Assembly: GCF_016724845.1 (NCBI RefSeq)
Contig: NZ_CP068082.1
Location: 4,030,001-4,094,000, forward strand
Direction: 5' to 3'
From: Sphingobacterium spiritivorum
GTDB taxonomy: Bacteria; Bacteroidota; Bacteroidia; Sphingobacteriales; Sphingobacteriaceae
DNA: 64,000 nucleotides
Part shown: in pieces, positions 45,090 to 54,102 of the stretch
Layout of the letters: the number at the start of each line of letters is the position of its first letter
Position numbering within the stretch: the first letter of the stretch is position 1
Made by a program: the position numbers and the translations under genes
Notes under the pieces: generated by a model
What the model was told of the DNA's origin: nothing
The model's database searches: none
What the model saw: only the letters and a program-made list of their open reading frames with translations

Positions 45090-46610
45090 ATGAAAAAGAG
45101 ATATTTATTACCTTTTGTTCTTTTGGGGATTACTTCCTGTCAAAAAGATTTTTTAAATCAGCAAGATCCGAATGCGGTGTCCGTAGGATCTTATTTCAAA
45201 ACTGAGAATGATGTCTTGTTAGCCGTTAACGGACTCTATCAGGCACTGCGCTCGGGGAGCAGTATAGGTGAATCCAGTACCCTTTATAGTGAGGAACGTT
45301 CGGATAATACAGGACGTGATGACAATCAGTCTAATGCAGGGGAACCTTTTCAGTTTAATGATTTTTCGATACTGGCCAGCAACTCTTATCTCAAGACACA
45401 TTGGTCTACCATGTATGACGGGATTGCAAGATGTAATACATTATTATCCAATATCGATAAAGTGACCTTTGCTGATCCGGCATTGAAACAGCGCTATATT
45501 GCAGAAGCAAAATTCGTCCGTGCTTTATTGTACTTTCATATGGTTCGCAAGTTTGGAGATATCCCTTTGTCTACGGTAGAAATTACAACCAAAGAGCAGG
45601 CAAATGAACTTGCTTTTCGTCAGAAAGAAAGCGTAGTTTATCAGCAAATAGTAACAGATCTGTCCGATGCGCTGACCAGTAATCTGCCTGATCAGCAAGG
45701 GCAATATGCCGTAGGGCGTGCCTCTAAAGCTGCCATCAATGCGCTGTTGGGACAAGTCTATCTGACCATGGGAGCGACCTTAGCGGGCAATGCCAATGAA
45801 AATTTTCTAAAGGCAGAACAACATCTGACTGCAGCATACGGCATGCGTACCTTTGGTAAACTAAATGAAATACCCTATGCAGATGTCTTCGATGTGACGA
45901 AAAAAAATACATGTAAGGAGTTGATCTTTCAGGTTCAATATCTGCAGGGAGATCAGAACTACAGTTCCAGTATTGCACGTAATAATCAGGCAAGAGGTGA
46001 AACGATCAATTCTCAGTTTACATCTACAGGCATTGGAGGAAATGTCAAAAGAGATCTGGTAAAAGACTATGAGGATAACGATATCCGGAAGGCCTTTTCC
46101 ATCAAATTTGCTGCAAGTACTCAGGTCAATGACTGGTTTATTACAAAATTCAGAGATAACAGTAATAATGCCGGTAAGCAGGGCTTTGGAGGTAATGACT
46201 GGATACTGATCCGCTATGCTGATGTCATGCTGCTGTTGGCAGAAACCAAAATGCGCCTTGGAAAAGATGCTGAAGCTATCGTATTACTGGATGAGGTGAG
46301 AGAACGGGCAGGTTTACCTTCCTATGCCGTTTCGAAAGCTAATAACACCTACAATACCAAATATCCTACTTTGAAAGATGCCATCCTGCATGAGCGCAGA
46401 GTCGAACTCGCTTTTGAAAATCACCGTTGGTTTGATCTGATCCGCAATTACAATGCTCAGGAGCTGGTCACCTACTTCAGGAAGAAAGAACAGGCTGATT
46501 ACGGCAACGCCAAAATATCTAATATCTCTACCAAAGACCGTTACTATCCGATTCCGTTTGATGAATACAAGCTGAATCCGGAGAAAATGTATCAAAATCA
46601 AGGATATTAA
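45090..46610 (+). CDS. susD: SusD/RagB family glycan-binding lipoprotein
   Basis: A 506-residue lipoprotein that caps the SusC channel. The lipobox is in LGITSCQKDF (Cys near 17). The N-terminal SusD-like domain (about 20-230) has NDVLLAVNGLYQALRSG and a TPR-type helical core. The C-terminal RagB domain has WILIRYADVMLLLAETKMRLG and the terminal RYYPIPFDEYKLNP, both family signatures. It is co-transcribed with susC. Confidence 0.95.
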   Translation: MKKRYLLPFVLLGITSCQKDFLNQQDPNAVSVGSYFKTENDVLLAVNGLYQALRSGSSIGESSTLYSEERSDNTGRDDNQSNAGEPFQFNDFSILASNSYLKTHWSTMYDGIARCNTLLSNIDKVTFADPALKQRYIAEAKFVRALLYFHMVRKFGDIPLSTVEITTKEQANELAFRQKESVVYQQIVTDLSDALTSNLPDQQGQYAVGRASKAAINALLGQVYLTMGATLAGNANENFLKAEQHLTAAYGMRTFGKLNEIPYADVFDVTKKNTCKELIFQVQYLQGDQNYSSSIARNNQARGETINSQFTSTGIGGNVKRDLVKDYEDNDIRKAFSIKFAASTQVNDWFITKFRDNSNNAGKQGFGGNDWILIRYADVMLLLAETKMRLGKDAEAIVLLDEVRERAGLPSYAVSKANNTYNTKYPTLKDAILHERRVELAFENHRWFDLIRNYNAQELVTYFRKKEQADYGNAKISNISTKDRYYPIPFDEYKLNPEKMYQNQGY

Positions 46611-46623
46611 GTTCTTCTGTATT

Positions 46624-47865
46624 ATGAAAACTATTCTTAAATTAATACTCCTGACACTGGGGACATGCTTTAGTCATGTCTCCGGGGCTCAGGATTTTTC
46701 GGCTTATCAGACACCTCAGGATTGGGTAATTGCAAAAAACTATTATGCTACATCTCTGTTGGCTCAGGATTCCGGTCTTAGCAATCGTATTTTGTCCGAT
46801 CCGGATATACACAGTATGTTGGAAAAAAGGCATGTGCGATATATCGAATCTGCTAATTGCAAAGATGTAACCTGTTTTCTCCGTGCATTCAGATGGAATG
46901 AACAGGAGGTGGAAACCATTGTCACTGTTTTTAGCAAGAGACTTCAAACGGATAAGGAATTGAAAGCACTGGTGAAGAATAAGCTGATCCCTTCGTGCAC
47001 CTACGGCATGGATGTATCAAGCGTGGAGAGTGCCTATCTGGCAAAAGCACTTCGTCAGGATCTGAATGCAATAAATTACGTAATAGATGTATATGCCGGC
47101 GCAAAGAAACCCAACTATCCTAAGATTGATTCCATCTCTTTTGATGTCACAAAAAAAGCACATCTGTATCTGCTCAAAGACGTAGCGCAGGATATTCTTA
47201 AAGATGTGCGCAACCCTGAAGAAGCTTTTTATGAATCCCTGTGGACGGCAGTACGGTTATTAGAGGTCAATGAACGTTGGGATGCCGCACAATTAGAACC
47301 ATTGATGCAACTGGAGAACAAGAAGGCTTACGATGCAGTCCGCAAGACAGACTTTGGACGCTATCCTTATAGTCTGCTTTTGACATTAGGAGCCGGACCG
47401 GAGGTATATGATCAGCCTATCAGTCCGGGCGGAATGCTGCGTTGCCGGATGGCTGCCAGAAGTTACTTTCAGGGGCTGGCTCCTTTTATTGTCGTATCCG
47501 GCGGCTGTGTACATCCTTACAAAACACGCTATATAGAAGCTATAGAGATGAAAAAGTATCTGATGCAGGTATTGAATGTGCCGGAAGAAGCTATTCTTAT
47601 TGATCCACATGCCAGACATACAACCACCAATATGCGCAATACGGCTCGTATCTTATTACATTATGGATTTCCGACAGATAAGTATGCGATCGTCAACAGT
47701 AGTGTACCTCATATCGATGCCGTTGAAAAGATGGCAGACCGATGTGTAAGGGAGCTGGGATACGTACCCTATGTATTAGGAAAACGAATCAGTGAAGTCA
47801 TTATCGAATTCAAACCACGGGAAGAAGCATTGACTATTGATCCGGATGAACCTATGGATCCCTGA
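46624..47865 (+). CDS. YdcF/DUF218 family protein of the SusCD locus
   Basis: A 413-residue exported protein with a signal peptide (TILKLILLTLGTCFSHVSGAQ). The DUF218 domain (about 245-400) has LLTLGAGPEVYDQP, PFIVVSGGCVHPYKTRYIEA and HTTTNMRNTARILL. The N-terminal 240 residues are helical and not recognised. It begins 14 bp after susD, so it belongs to the glycan locus. DUF218 proteins include ElyC/YdcF; the activity is unknown. Confidence 0.85.
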   Translation: MKTILKLILLTLGTCFSHVSGAQDFSAYQTPQDWVIAKNYYATSLLAQDSGLSNRILSDPDIHSMLEKRHVRYIESANCKDVTCFLRAFRWNEQEVETIVTVFSKRLQTDKELKALVKNKLIPSCTYGMDVSSVESAYLAKALRQDLNAINYVIDVYAGAKKPNYPKIDSISFDVTKKAHLYLLKDVAQDILKDVRNPEEAFYESLWTAVRLLEVNERWDAAQLEPLMQLENKKAYDAVRKTDFGRYPYSLLLTLGAGPEVYDQPISPGGMLRCRMAARSYFQGLAPFIVVSGGCVHPYKTRYIEAIEMKKYLMQVLNVPEEAILIDPHARHTTTNMRNTARILLHYGFPTDKYAIVNSSVPHIDAVEKMADRCVRELGYVPYVLGKRISEVIIEFKPREEALTIDPDEPMDP

Positions 47866-47933
47866 ATAACAAAGTAGCATGTAGCAGTTTTTTGACGCAT
47901 AAGCTATTAAGTATAAAAAATTAAAAGTATTTT

Positions 47934-47957
47934 GCAGGTCTTGATCGACCTGCTTTT
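47934..47957 (+). terminator. Hairpin between ydcF-like gene and GH92
   Basis: A 7-bp stem (GCAGGTC with GACCTGC) is followed by TTTT. It may be a leaky terminator that lowers GH92 expression. It also overlaps the TTG at 47932 and supports the GH92 start at 47965. Confidence 0.65.
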
Positions 47958-47964
47958 AGTATCT

Positions 47965-50025
47965 ATGAAAAATTTTCTTAGCCAGTTTTCTACTTGTATT
48001 CTGCTAATCCTAAGTTCGCAGCAATTCGTATACGGACAATCCAAATCATCACTGACAAATGTATTTTTAGGTTCTTCAGGGGACCACGGACAAATGTCAC
48101 CTGCTGCATCATCTCCTTTTCATCAGATGAGTATAGCACCACAGACTTATCCGACATTGCATATGGGGTATGAGTATCTGGCAAAAGAAATACTGGGATT
48201 CACGCACAACAGATTTGAAGGAGTGGGTTGTAAGGGGAGTGGAGGACTGATTCTTGTCAAGCCTTTTCTGGGCGGGCAGGATGATCAACAGCCTTTATTA
48301 AAAGTGACTGAGCAAGCTGGTCCCGGATTTTATGAAATCGGATTAAAGAATAAAATAAAAGCTGCTTTTGCTGTAGATGAAAATTTTGGCATTCATGAGT
48401 ACAGCTTTCCCAAAGGCAAAAAAGGATTCAGTATAGACCTTGCTCATGCTTTCAATGGTGCTTTCGTATCCAATACATACGATATGGATGCAAAGGGTAT
48501 GCTCAAAGGATCAGTCAGGGCCCGTACTACATGCGGAGTAGGGATATATACTATCCACTATGCCATTAAAGTTTCTTCATCTCATATCTGGGAGGGGAAA
48601 GGTAATCAGCTAACCCTTCATCTGGAAGAAAACAGCGAAAAAGTCACGATACAGATTGCTTTTTCAGCAGTCAGTGTACAAAAAGCCGTAGAGACGCTTC
48701 AGCGTAATGCTGACCGTTCATATAGCGATATCAGGAATGCATCTCAGCAGCAATGGGATACCTATCTCTCCCGCATAAAAGTAAAAGGTGATCCGGAAAG
48801 AGAAAAACTGTTTTATTCGCTGTTTTATCGTACGCTTCAGTCCCCTTATCAGATCTCAGAAGCAAACGGTCAGTACGCAGGGACAGATGGAAAGATGCAC
48901 TCGGCTAAAGGAAAACGATATCATGGCTGGGCTATATGGGATAATTATAAAACACAGTTGCCTTTACTGGAACTGCTCTATCCACAGCTCTATCAGGATG
49001 TGGTATCATCCATTTCTGACCTTTACCGATACGGCAAGTATGATTTTGCAGGCCCTAATGAACCCGCCAATTCAGTTCGTACCGAACATGCGGCGGTAGT
49101 TCTGCTGGATGCAAGGAATAAAGGATACGATATCCATTTTGATGCTGTAAAAGATTCACTGATCAGTGATACAGCACGGTTTGATTTCTCAAAACCGGAT
49201 AAAGCTTTAGAAGCGGCTTACGATATGTGGGCTATGGGACAGCTTTTTGACAAAGACAGCGCACATTATGAACATAGAGCCAATAGTTACAAAGCTGTCT
49301 GGAAGAAGGAATTCAAAGATTTGTCCCGAAATGATGTAGATCGTATGTCTGCAAGAAATATGTATCAGGGAACGATCAGACAGTACCGCTGGAATGTACC
49401 CTTTGATATCGGCGGACTGGTAGATTTGGCAGGAGGGAAAAAAGCATTTACAGAGCAACTGGATGAATTCTTTGATCAACATTATTTCAACAGAGCCAAT
49501 GAACCGGATATGCAGTCACCTACACTGTATTATGCCAGTGAAAAACCCTGGAAATATCAGTCTCTGGTTCATCAGCTGGCCGTAGATACTGTTATCCAAT
49601 ATTACTTCAATGATAACAGCAGAGGAATAGATCCTTTTATAGACCGGATTTATAAGAATGAACCTAAAGCGTATATCCGGACAATGGACGATGATGCTGG
49701 TGCTATGTCCGGATGGTTTGTGCTTACAGCCTTAGGATTGCACCAACCTGTGATCGGCCATCCTGTATACTATCTCAGTGTCCCTTTATTTCCGGAAATC
49801 AATCTCCGTAGAGCAGATAATACATTGCAGATCCGGGTGCATAATTTTGGCAGTCAGAACAAATATATCGCAGGCGTAAAACTCAACGGTAAAGATATTA
49901 AACGCTTATGGTTATCACATGAAGAGATTAGCCGGGGAGGGCTTTTAGAAATTGAAGCCAGTGCCGAACCTTCTGCGTATGGTAATGAAAATATCTGGAT
50001 TACGGGTAAAAATATCCAGCCTTAA
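47965..50025 (+). CDS. GH92 family alpha-mannosidase-like hydrolase
   Basis: A 686-residue secreted enzyme from the ATG at 47965, which starts a signal peptide (FLSQFSTCILLILSSQQFVYGQ). The N-terminal beta-sandwich has SSGDHGQMSPAASSPF, FTHNRFEGVGCKGSGG and the helical (alpha/alpha)6 domain contains WAIWDNYKTQLPLLELLYP and NDDAGAMSGWFVLTALGLHQP-like sequence (DDDAGAMSGWFV here). GH92 enzymes are Ca2+-dependent exo-alpha-mannosidases. The context with susCD suggests N-glycan or mannan use. Confidence 0.92.
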   Translation: MKNFLSQFSTCILLILSSQQFVYGQSKSSLTNVFLGSSGDHGQMSPAASSPFHQMSIAPQTYPTLHMGYEYLAKEILGFTHNRFEGVGCKGSGGLILVKPFLGGQDDQQPLLKVTEQAGPGFYEIGLKNKIKAAFAVDENFGIHEYSFPKGKKGFSIDLAHAFNGAFVSNTYDMDAKGMLKGSVRARTTCGVGIYTIHYAIKVSSSHIWEGKGNQLTLHLEENSEKVTIQIAFSAVSVQKAVETLQRNADRSYSDIRNASQQQWDTYLSRIKVKGDPEREKLFYSLFYRTLQSPYQISEANGQYAGTDGKMHSAKGKRYHGWAIWDNYKTQLPLLELLYPQLYQDVVSSISDLYRYGKYDFAGPNEPANSVRTEHAAVVLLDARNKGYDIHFDAVKDSLISDTARFDFSKPDKALEAAYDMWAMGQLFDKDSAHYEHRANSYKAVWKKEFKDLSRNDVDRMSARNMYQGTIRQYRWNVPFDIGGLVDLAGGKKAFTEQLDEFFDQHYFNRANEPDMQSPTLYYASEKPWKYQSLVHQLAVDTVIQYYFNDNSRGIDPFIDRIYKNEPKAYIRTMDDDAGAMSGWFVLTALGLHQPVIGHPVYYLSVPLFPEINLRRADNTLQIRVHNFGSQNKYIAGVKLNGKDIKRLWLSHEEISRGGLLEIEASAEPSAYGNENIWITGKNIQP

Positions 50026-50030
50026 TCCGG

Positions 50031-50067
50031 ACACTAACACGTCTTTTGAGTCGTGTTAGTGTTCTTT
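50031..50067 (+). terminator. Terminator after GH92
   Basis: Arms ACACTAACACG (50031-50041) and CGTGTTAGTGT (50052-50062) form an 11-bp perfect stem followed by TCTTTGT. It ends the glycan locus. Confidence 0.8.
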
Positions 50068-50155
50068 GTAAATCTCAATCCTGCCTTACTCTTTATAAAT
50101 TAAGTCTAAAACCCTCTTATCCATCCATATATCCTAAAAATTATTTTCACAAAAA

Positions 50156-50202
50156 TTTGTGTAGTCAAATGGCTACGCTTATATTTGTAGCCATTTGACT
50201 AC
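50156..50202 (+). promoter_or_regulatory. arsR-type promoter with 16-bp perfect palindromic operator
   Basis: TTTG at 50156-50159 and TATATTTG at 50180-50187 are 20 bp apart, a consensus promoter. The inverted repeat GTAGTCAAATGGCTAC (50161-50176) and GTAGCCATTTGACTAC (50187-50202) fills the spacer and flanks the -7 box, with a 10-bp centre. Binding of the HTH protein encoded 48 bp downstream would block RNA polymerase. Confidence 0.8.
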
Positions 50203-50249
50203 ATATTGAAGTGCTGAAGTTTTACAGTAACATTTAAATAATCCATATA

Positions 50250-50570
50250 ATGAACTTAAGAAGAGATGTTTTTCAAGCCGTTGCAGATCCGACCAGAAGA
50301 GCGATACTTCTTTTAGTAGCAACACAATCCATGACAGCAGGAGCTATTGCTTCCAACTTTGATACCGCCAGGCCTACTGTTTCCAGACACCTGCAGATCC
50401 TGACCGAGTGCGAGCTGTTGACATCAGAACAAAATGGCAGAGAGATTACTTATCAGCTTAATCCGGACAAAATGAAAGAAATAGCTGATTTTATTGAGCC
50501 GTTTCGTCAGATGTGGGAGGAACGTTTTAATAAACTGGAAGCCATTATGAAACAATATAAAACCAAATAA
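50250..50570 (+). CDS. ArsR-family HTH repressor
   Basis: A 106-residue winged-helix regulator: [20 protein letters not shown] opens the domain, the recognition helix is [20 protein letters not shown], and [12 protein letters not shown] is the wing. No Cys/His metal site is seen, and this group (paired with SRPBCC proteins) is usually not metal sensing. The palindromic operator lies 48 bp upstream. The SRPBCC gene follows after 1 bp. Confidence 0.92.
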   Translation: MNLRRDVFQAVADPTRRAILLLVATQSMTAGAIASNFDTARPTVSRHLQILTECELLTSEQNGREITYQLNPDKMKEIADFIEPFRQMWEERFNKLEAIMKQYKTK

Positions 50571-50571
50571 A

Positions 50572-51036
50572 ATGGAATATAAAACAAAAGTCAGTGCTGA
50601 AGACGGTAAACAGGAAATTATTATTACAAGGACCTTTGATCTTCCTGTCGGTCTGCTTTTCAAGGCTTATGAAGAGGCCCACATTGTGGAACAGTGGATG
50701 GGGACAAAAGTATTGAAACTGGAAAGCAGGCCGCATGGTTCCTATGCTTTCGAAACATCTCATAATGGAAGTGTGGTCTTTCGTGCAAACGGAACAATTC
50801 ACGAGTTTATTCCCAATCAAAGGATTACGCGAACTTTTGAGATGGAAAACAGCTCTTTTCCTGTTCAGCTAGAATACCTGTCATTTGAAGAAATCACGGA
50901 GGATAGCAGTCAGCTTACCATGCAGATTATTTTTAAGTCAGTAGCACATCGGGATCAATTGCTGCAGATGCCTTTTGCTCAGGGTATTAGTCTGGCACAT
51001 GACAGATTGCAAAACATATGCAATAAACTTATATAA
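50572..51036 (+). CDS. SRPBCC (AHSA1-like) protein
   Basis: A 154-residue START-like domain protein with RTFDLPVGLLFKAYEEAHIVEQWMG-type opening, a helix-grip fold and a closing helix. It is located 1 bp after the arsR-type gene, which is the standard pairing in this family. The ligand is unknown. A DoxX gene follows after 7 bp. Confidence 0.88.
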   Translation: MEYKTKVSAEDGKQEIIITRTFDLPVGLLFKAYEEAHIVEQWMGTKVLKLESRPHGSYAFETSHNGSVVFRANGTIHEFIPNQRITRTFEMENSSFPVQLEYLSFEEITEDSSQLTMQIIFKSVAHRDQLLQMPFAQGISLAHDRLQNICNKLI

Positions 51037-51043
51037 TACGATT

Positions 51044-51439
51044 ATGACAGGAGAAACAAACTTTACCAGAGCTTCAAGATTACGGAAAGTCTTGTATTGG
51101 ATTGCTACGGGATTACTGGCTGCAGGAATGCTATCAGGTGGTCTGGCACAATTATCCGGCGCACAAAAAAGTGCCGAAGGTATAGCTCATCTTGGTTATC
51201 CGGTCTACCTGATGTATATTTTAGGTTCCTGGAAAATAGCAGGTGTCATAGCTATTCTGATTCCGGGATTTAAATTACTTAAGGAATGGGCTTATGCAGG
51301 ATTCTTTTTTGCCATGTCCGGAGCGACTCTCTCACATATTGCTGCGGGAGATGCGTTTTCGCAAGCCATTGCATCTTTTATCTTTATACTGCTAATCCTT
51401 ATATCCTGGTATTTCAGACCTGCTGAACGAAAAATTTAA
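51044..51439 (+). CDS. DoxX-like membrane protein
   Basis: A 131-residue protein with four hydrophobic helices (about 16-37, 48-70, 78-96, 105-124) and HLGYPVYLMYILGSWKIAGVIAIL and LKEWAYAGFFFAMSGATLSH, which mark DoxX-like proteins. The ATG at 51044 is used; a longer frame would overlap the SRPBCC gene. It is paralogous to the gene at 53653. Function unknown. Confidence 0.85.
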   Translation: MTGETNFTRASRLRKVLYWIATGLLAAGMLSGGLAQLSGAQKSAEGIAHLGYPVYLMYILGSWKIAGVIAILIPGFKLLKEWAYAGFFFAMSGATLSHIAAGDAFSQAIASFIFILLILISWYFRPAERKI

Positions 51440-51465
51440 GTCAGACAAAATATAAATCAATTCTT

Positions 51466-52047
51466 ATGAATACAGCTGCCGATCACTTTTTTGAACGCAA
51501 CCAAAAATGGAGTACAGAATTCCATTTACTGCGCGAAATCATCACTGAAAATACAGACCTTCTGGAAGATTTTAAATGGATGCATCCCTGTTATACCTTA
51601 AACGGAAAGAATATTGTCCTTATTCATGGCTTCAAAGAATACTGTGCATTATTATTCCATAAAGGAGCTCTGATGACTGATCCGGAGAATATCTTAATCC
51701 AGCAAACTGAAAATGTACAGTCTGCGAGACAAATCAGATTCACGAACAGTGAACAGATTACAGTACTGCGATCTGTTATAACCGCTTATATACGGGAAGC
51801 TGTTGAAATTGAGAAATCAGGAAAAAAAGTGGAGATGAAAAAAACAGCTGATTATCCTGTCCCTGATGAATTTCAACGTGCTATGGAAGAAGATACAGCA
51901 CTGAAAAAAGCATTTCATACCCTGACACCCGGACGACAAAAGGGATATTTATTTTATTTTAATCAGGCGAAGCAAGCCGTAACAAGGGAATCAAGAATTG
52001 AAAAATACTACCAGCATATTTTAGATGGTAAAGGATTGGATGATTAG
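51466..52047 (+). CDS. YdeI/DUF1801 family protein
   Basis: A 193-residue soluble protein. The DUF1801 domain (about 15-115) has LLEDFKWMHPCYTLNGKNIVLIHGFKEY-like sequence. The C-terminal OmdA/YdeI part (about 130-190) has VPDEFQRAM and TPGRQKGYLFYFNQAKQ. It is 26 bp after the DoxX gene and likely in the same operon. No activity is known. Confidence 0.88.
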   Translation: MNTAADHFFERNQKWSTEFHLLREIITENTDLLEDFKWMHPCYTLNGKNIVLIHGFKEYCALLFHKGALMTDPENILIQQTENVQSARQIRFTNSEQITVLRSVITAYIREAVEIEKSGKKVEMKKTADYPVPDEFQRAMEEDTALKKAFHTLTPGRQKGYLFYFNQAKQAVTRESRIEKYYQHILDGKGLDD

Positions 52048-52078
52048 TGCAGACATCGTTAAGAGGAGCTGATCATCA

Positions 52079-53056
52079 TCAGATCTCACTGGTCACCTTT
52101 GCAAATTTATTTCTGTACTCTATCGGTGTCAGCCCCGTTATCTTCTTAAAAATATCCCGGAAGGCCTTAGTATCGCTGTAACCCACATCATACATGACTT
52201 CCGATACATTCTTTCGGGAAGCTTCGAAGAATTTTTTAGCAGCTTCTATTCTGACGCGCTGGATGTATTCAACAGGCGTATTGTTGGTTGCCTCTTTAAA
52301 CCGTCTTTCAAAGGTCCTACGTCCCATACTACTGAGGTTTGCGAGATCATCAATCGTGATCTTATCTTCATAGTGCTTTTCTACATAATCCTGTACTTTC
52401 TGTATATCGGCATCATCATGATTACGTTGTCCCCTGAAAATAGCAAACTGAGACTGGCTGTCCCTGCTGATATCGAGTGCAAAATATTTTGCGATTAATA
52501 CCGCCGTTTCTCTGTCTGAATATTTTTCAACGAGATAGAGAATCAGATTCCACAAACTACTCGCACCGCCACTACTGTAGATATTATCATGTGCTGTTAT
52601 TACTGCACCGTCTTCGATTTCAATGTCCGGATATTTTTCTTTAAACTCATTGATATACGCCCAGTGGGTAGAACACTTTTTGCCTGAAAGCAATCCTGTT
52701 TCCGCCAGTAAAAAAGCACCTACGCACAAACTCGCCAGACTGGTTCCCTGCATATACAGTCTGGTGAAATAAGGAATAGCCTCTGCATTAGCAGCTATAC
52801 CGGAATCTATACTGCCAAATACGGGAGGAATAATAAGGAGATCTGTACGACTCACATCCTGCAGTAAGCGATTAGTTCTGATACTGTATTCTCCGCTGTT
52901 AGCCGGAACATATTCCTGCAACCCTACATATTCTACTTCAAATACCGGCTTTTTACCAAATACAGTAAGAAATTCGTTAGCCGTATGAAATGTTCGGAAG
53001 GCGGGGGTGATGCCTTCTATTGTACCGTATTGAGGAACGAAAACGGAAATTTGCAT
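52079..53056 (-). CDS. GlxA-type AraC regulator with DJ-1/PfpI domain
   Basis: A 325-residue transcription factor. The N-terminal DJ-1/PfpI-like domain (about 5-190) contains SLASLCVGAFLLAETGLLSG with the nucleophile-elbow Cys and ITAHDNIYSSGGASSLWNLI. The C-terminal AraC HTH (about 225-320) has NLSSMGRRTFERRFKEATNNTPVEYIQRVRIE-type sequence. It lies between the two SRPBCC-DoxX modules and is divergent from the second, which it may control. Confidence 0.92.
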   Translation of the reverse strand: MQISVFVPQYGTIEGITPAFRTFHTANEFLTVFGKKPVFEVEYVGLQEYVPANSGEYSIRTNRLLQDVSRTDLLIIPPVFGSIDSGIAANAEAIPYFTRLYMQGTSLASLCVGAFLLAETGLLSGKKCSTHWAYINEFKEKYPDIEIEDGAVITAHDNIYSSGGASSLWNLILYLVEKYSDRETAVLIAKYFALDISRDSQSQFAIFRGQRNHDDADIQKVQDYVEKHYEDKITIDDLANLSSMGRRTFERRFKEATNNTPVEYIQRVRIEAAKKFFEASRKNVSEVMYDVGYSDTKAFRDIFKKITGLTPIEYRNKFAKVTSEI

Positions 53057-53194
53057 GATCTGTTAATTTAGTCAGGTAAAGATACATATAGTTTTTGTCG
53101 TAATCTACCCCTAAAGTTGACGTTTTTACAATGTTGGGAATTCCAAAAACTGTCGCAACTTTGTAATAACATTATAAACAATAAATTGATAAAA

Positions 53195-53617
53195 ATGAAA
53201 ACACAACCACAAATCACTGTAGAAGCGACAATAGATGCTCCCGTAGAAATAGTATGGAAAGCCTGGAATACACCAGCGGACATTATGCAGTGGAATGCTG
53301 CCGATCCAAGCTGGCACTGCCCGTCGAGCAAAAATGATCTGCGCGTGAATGGTAAATTCAGTAACCGTATGGAAGCGAGGGATGGAAGTTTTGGCTTTGA
53401 TTTCGAAGGCACTTATCAGCAGGTCGACTTGCATGAAAAGATCAGTTATACAATGGCTGACGGACGCGAGGTCAGTACATTATTCAGCAGCAAAGGAGAC
53501 ACAACAATAATTACAACGACCTTTGATGCAGAAACGGAGAACGATCCCGAGTTTCAGAAACAAGGTTGGCAGGCTATATTAAGCAATTTCAAAAAATATG
53601 TAGAATCCGCATATTAG
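53195..53617 (+). CDS. SRPBCC (AHSA1-like) protein
   Basis: A 140-residue START-like domain protein. The start ATG at 53195 gives the normal N-terminus KTQPQITVEATIDAPVEIVW. NTPADIMQWNAADPSWHCPS and TTFDAETENDPEFQKQGWQAIL are typical of this subgroup. It is divergent from the GlxA-type gene (138 bp) and is followed after 35 bp by a DoxX-like gene, mirroring the module at 50.6-51.4 kb. Confidence 0.88.
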   Translation: MKTQPQITVEATIDAPVEIVWKAWNTPADIMQWNAADPSWHCPSSKNDLRVNGKFSNRMEARDGSFGFDFEGTYQQVDLHEKISYTMADGREVSTLFSSKGDTTIITTTFDAETENDPEFQKQGWQAILSNFKKYVESAY

Positions 53618-53652
53618 ATTTACGAACTCTTAGAGAGCAAAATTATATACTT

Positions 53653-54039
53653 ATGAAAAAGAACAAAATAATATTCTGGATAGCAACCACTATTCTCATT
53701 CTATGGGAAGGTGTTATGCCTCTTGGTACACTGCTTTTTGCACCTCAATATGTAAATGCCGGAACAAAACCTTTAGGCTATCCTGATTACTTTGCGTATA
53801 CCCTCATTATCTGTAAAGTATTAGGAGTGATCGCTATTTCTTTGCCGTCTGTTCCGGTAAAGGTAAAAGAATGGGCATATGCAGGACTCACTTTTAGTCT
53901 GATTTTTGCATTTATCAGTCATGCATATGTTGATCAGGTAATAGCATACATGATCATGCCGCTGGCAGTATTAGCTATACTTATTCTTTCCTACTGTTAT
54001 AATCCGCGTATTGTTCATAGGAAAGCCGTTACGGGATAA
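53653..54039 (+). CDS. DoxX-like membrane protein
   Basis: A 128-residue protein with four hydrophobic helices. LGYPDYFAYTLIICKVLGVIAI and VKEWAYAGLTFSLIFAFISH align with the DoxX protein at 51044, so they are paralogues. The ATG at 53653 is the natural start; the frame upstream overlaps the SRPBCC gene. Confidence 0.85.
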   Translation: MKKNKIIFWIATTILILWEGVMPLGTLLFAPQYVNAGTKPLGYPDYFAYTLIICKVLGVIAISLPSVPVKVKEWAYAGLTFSLIFAFISHAYVDQVIAYMIMPLAVLAILILSYCYNPRIVHRKAVTG

Positions 54040-54102
54040 TGATTTATTAATCCCGCTATCTGATAAAATAATTGATTATTCACGATTAAAATCTCAATCA
54101 AG

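Noticed and set aside
47932-47965. GH92 start at TTG 47932
   Set aside because: It lies inside a terminator-like hairpin, and the ATG at 47965 begins a typical signal peptide.
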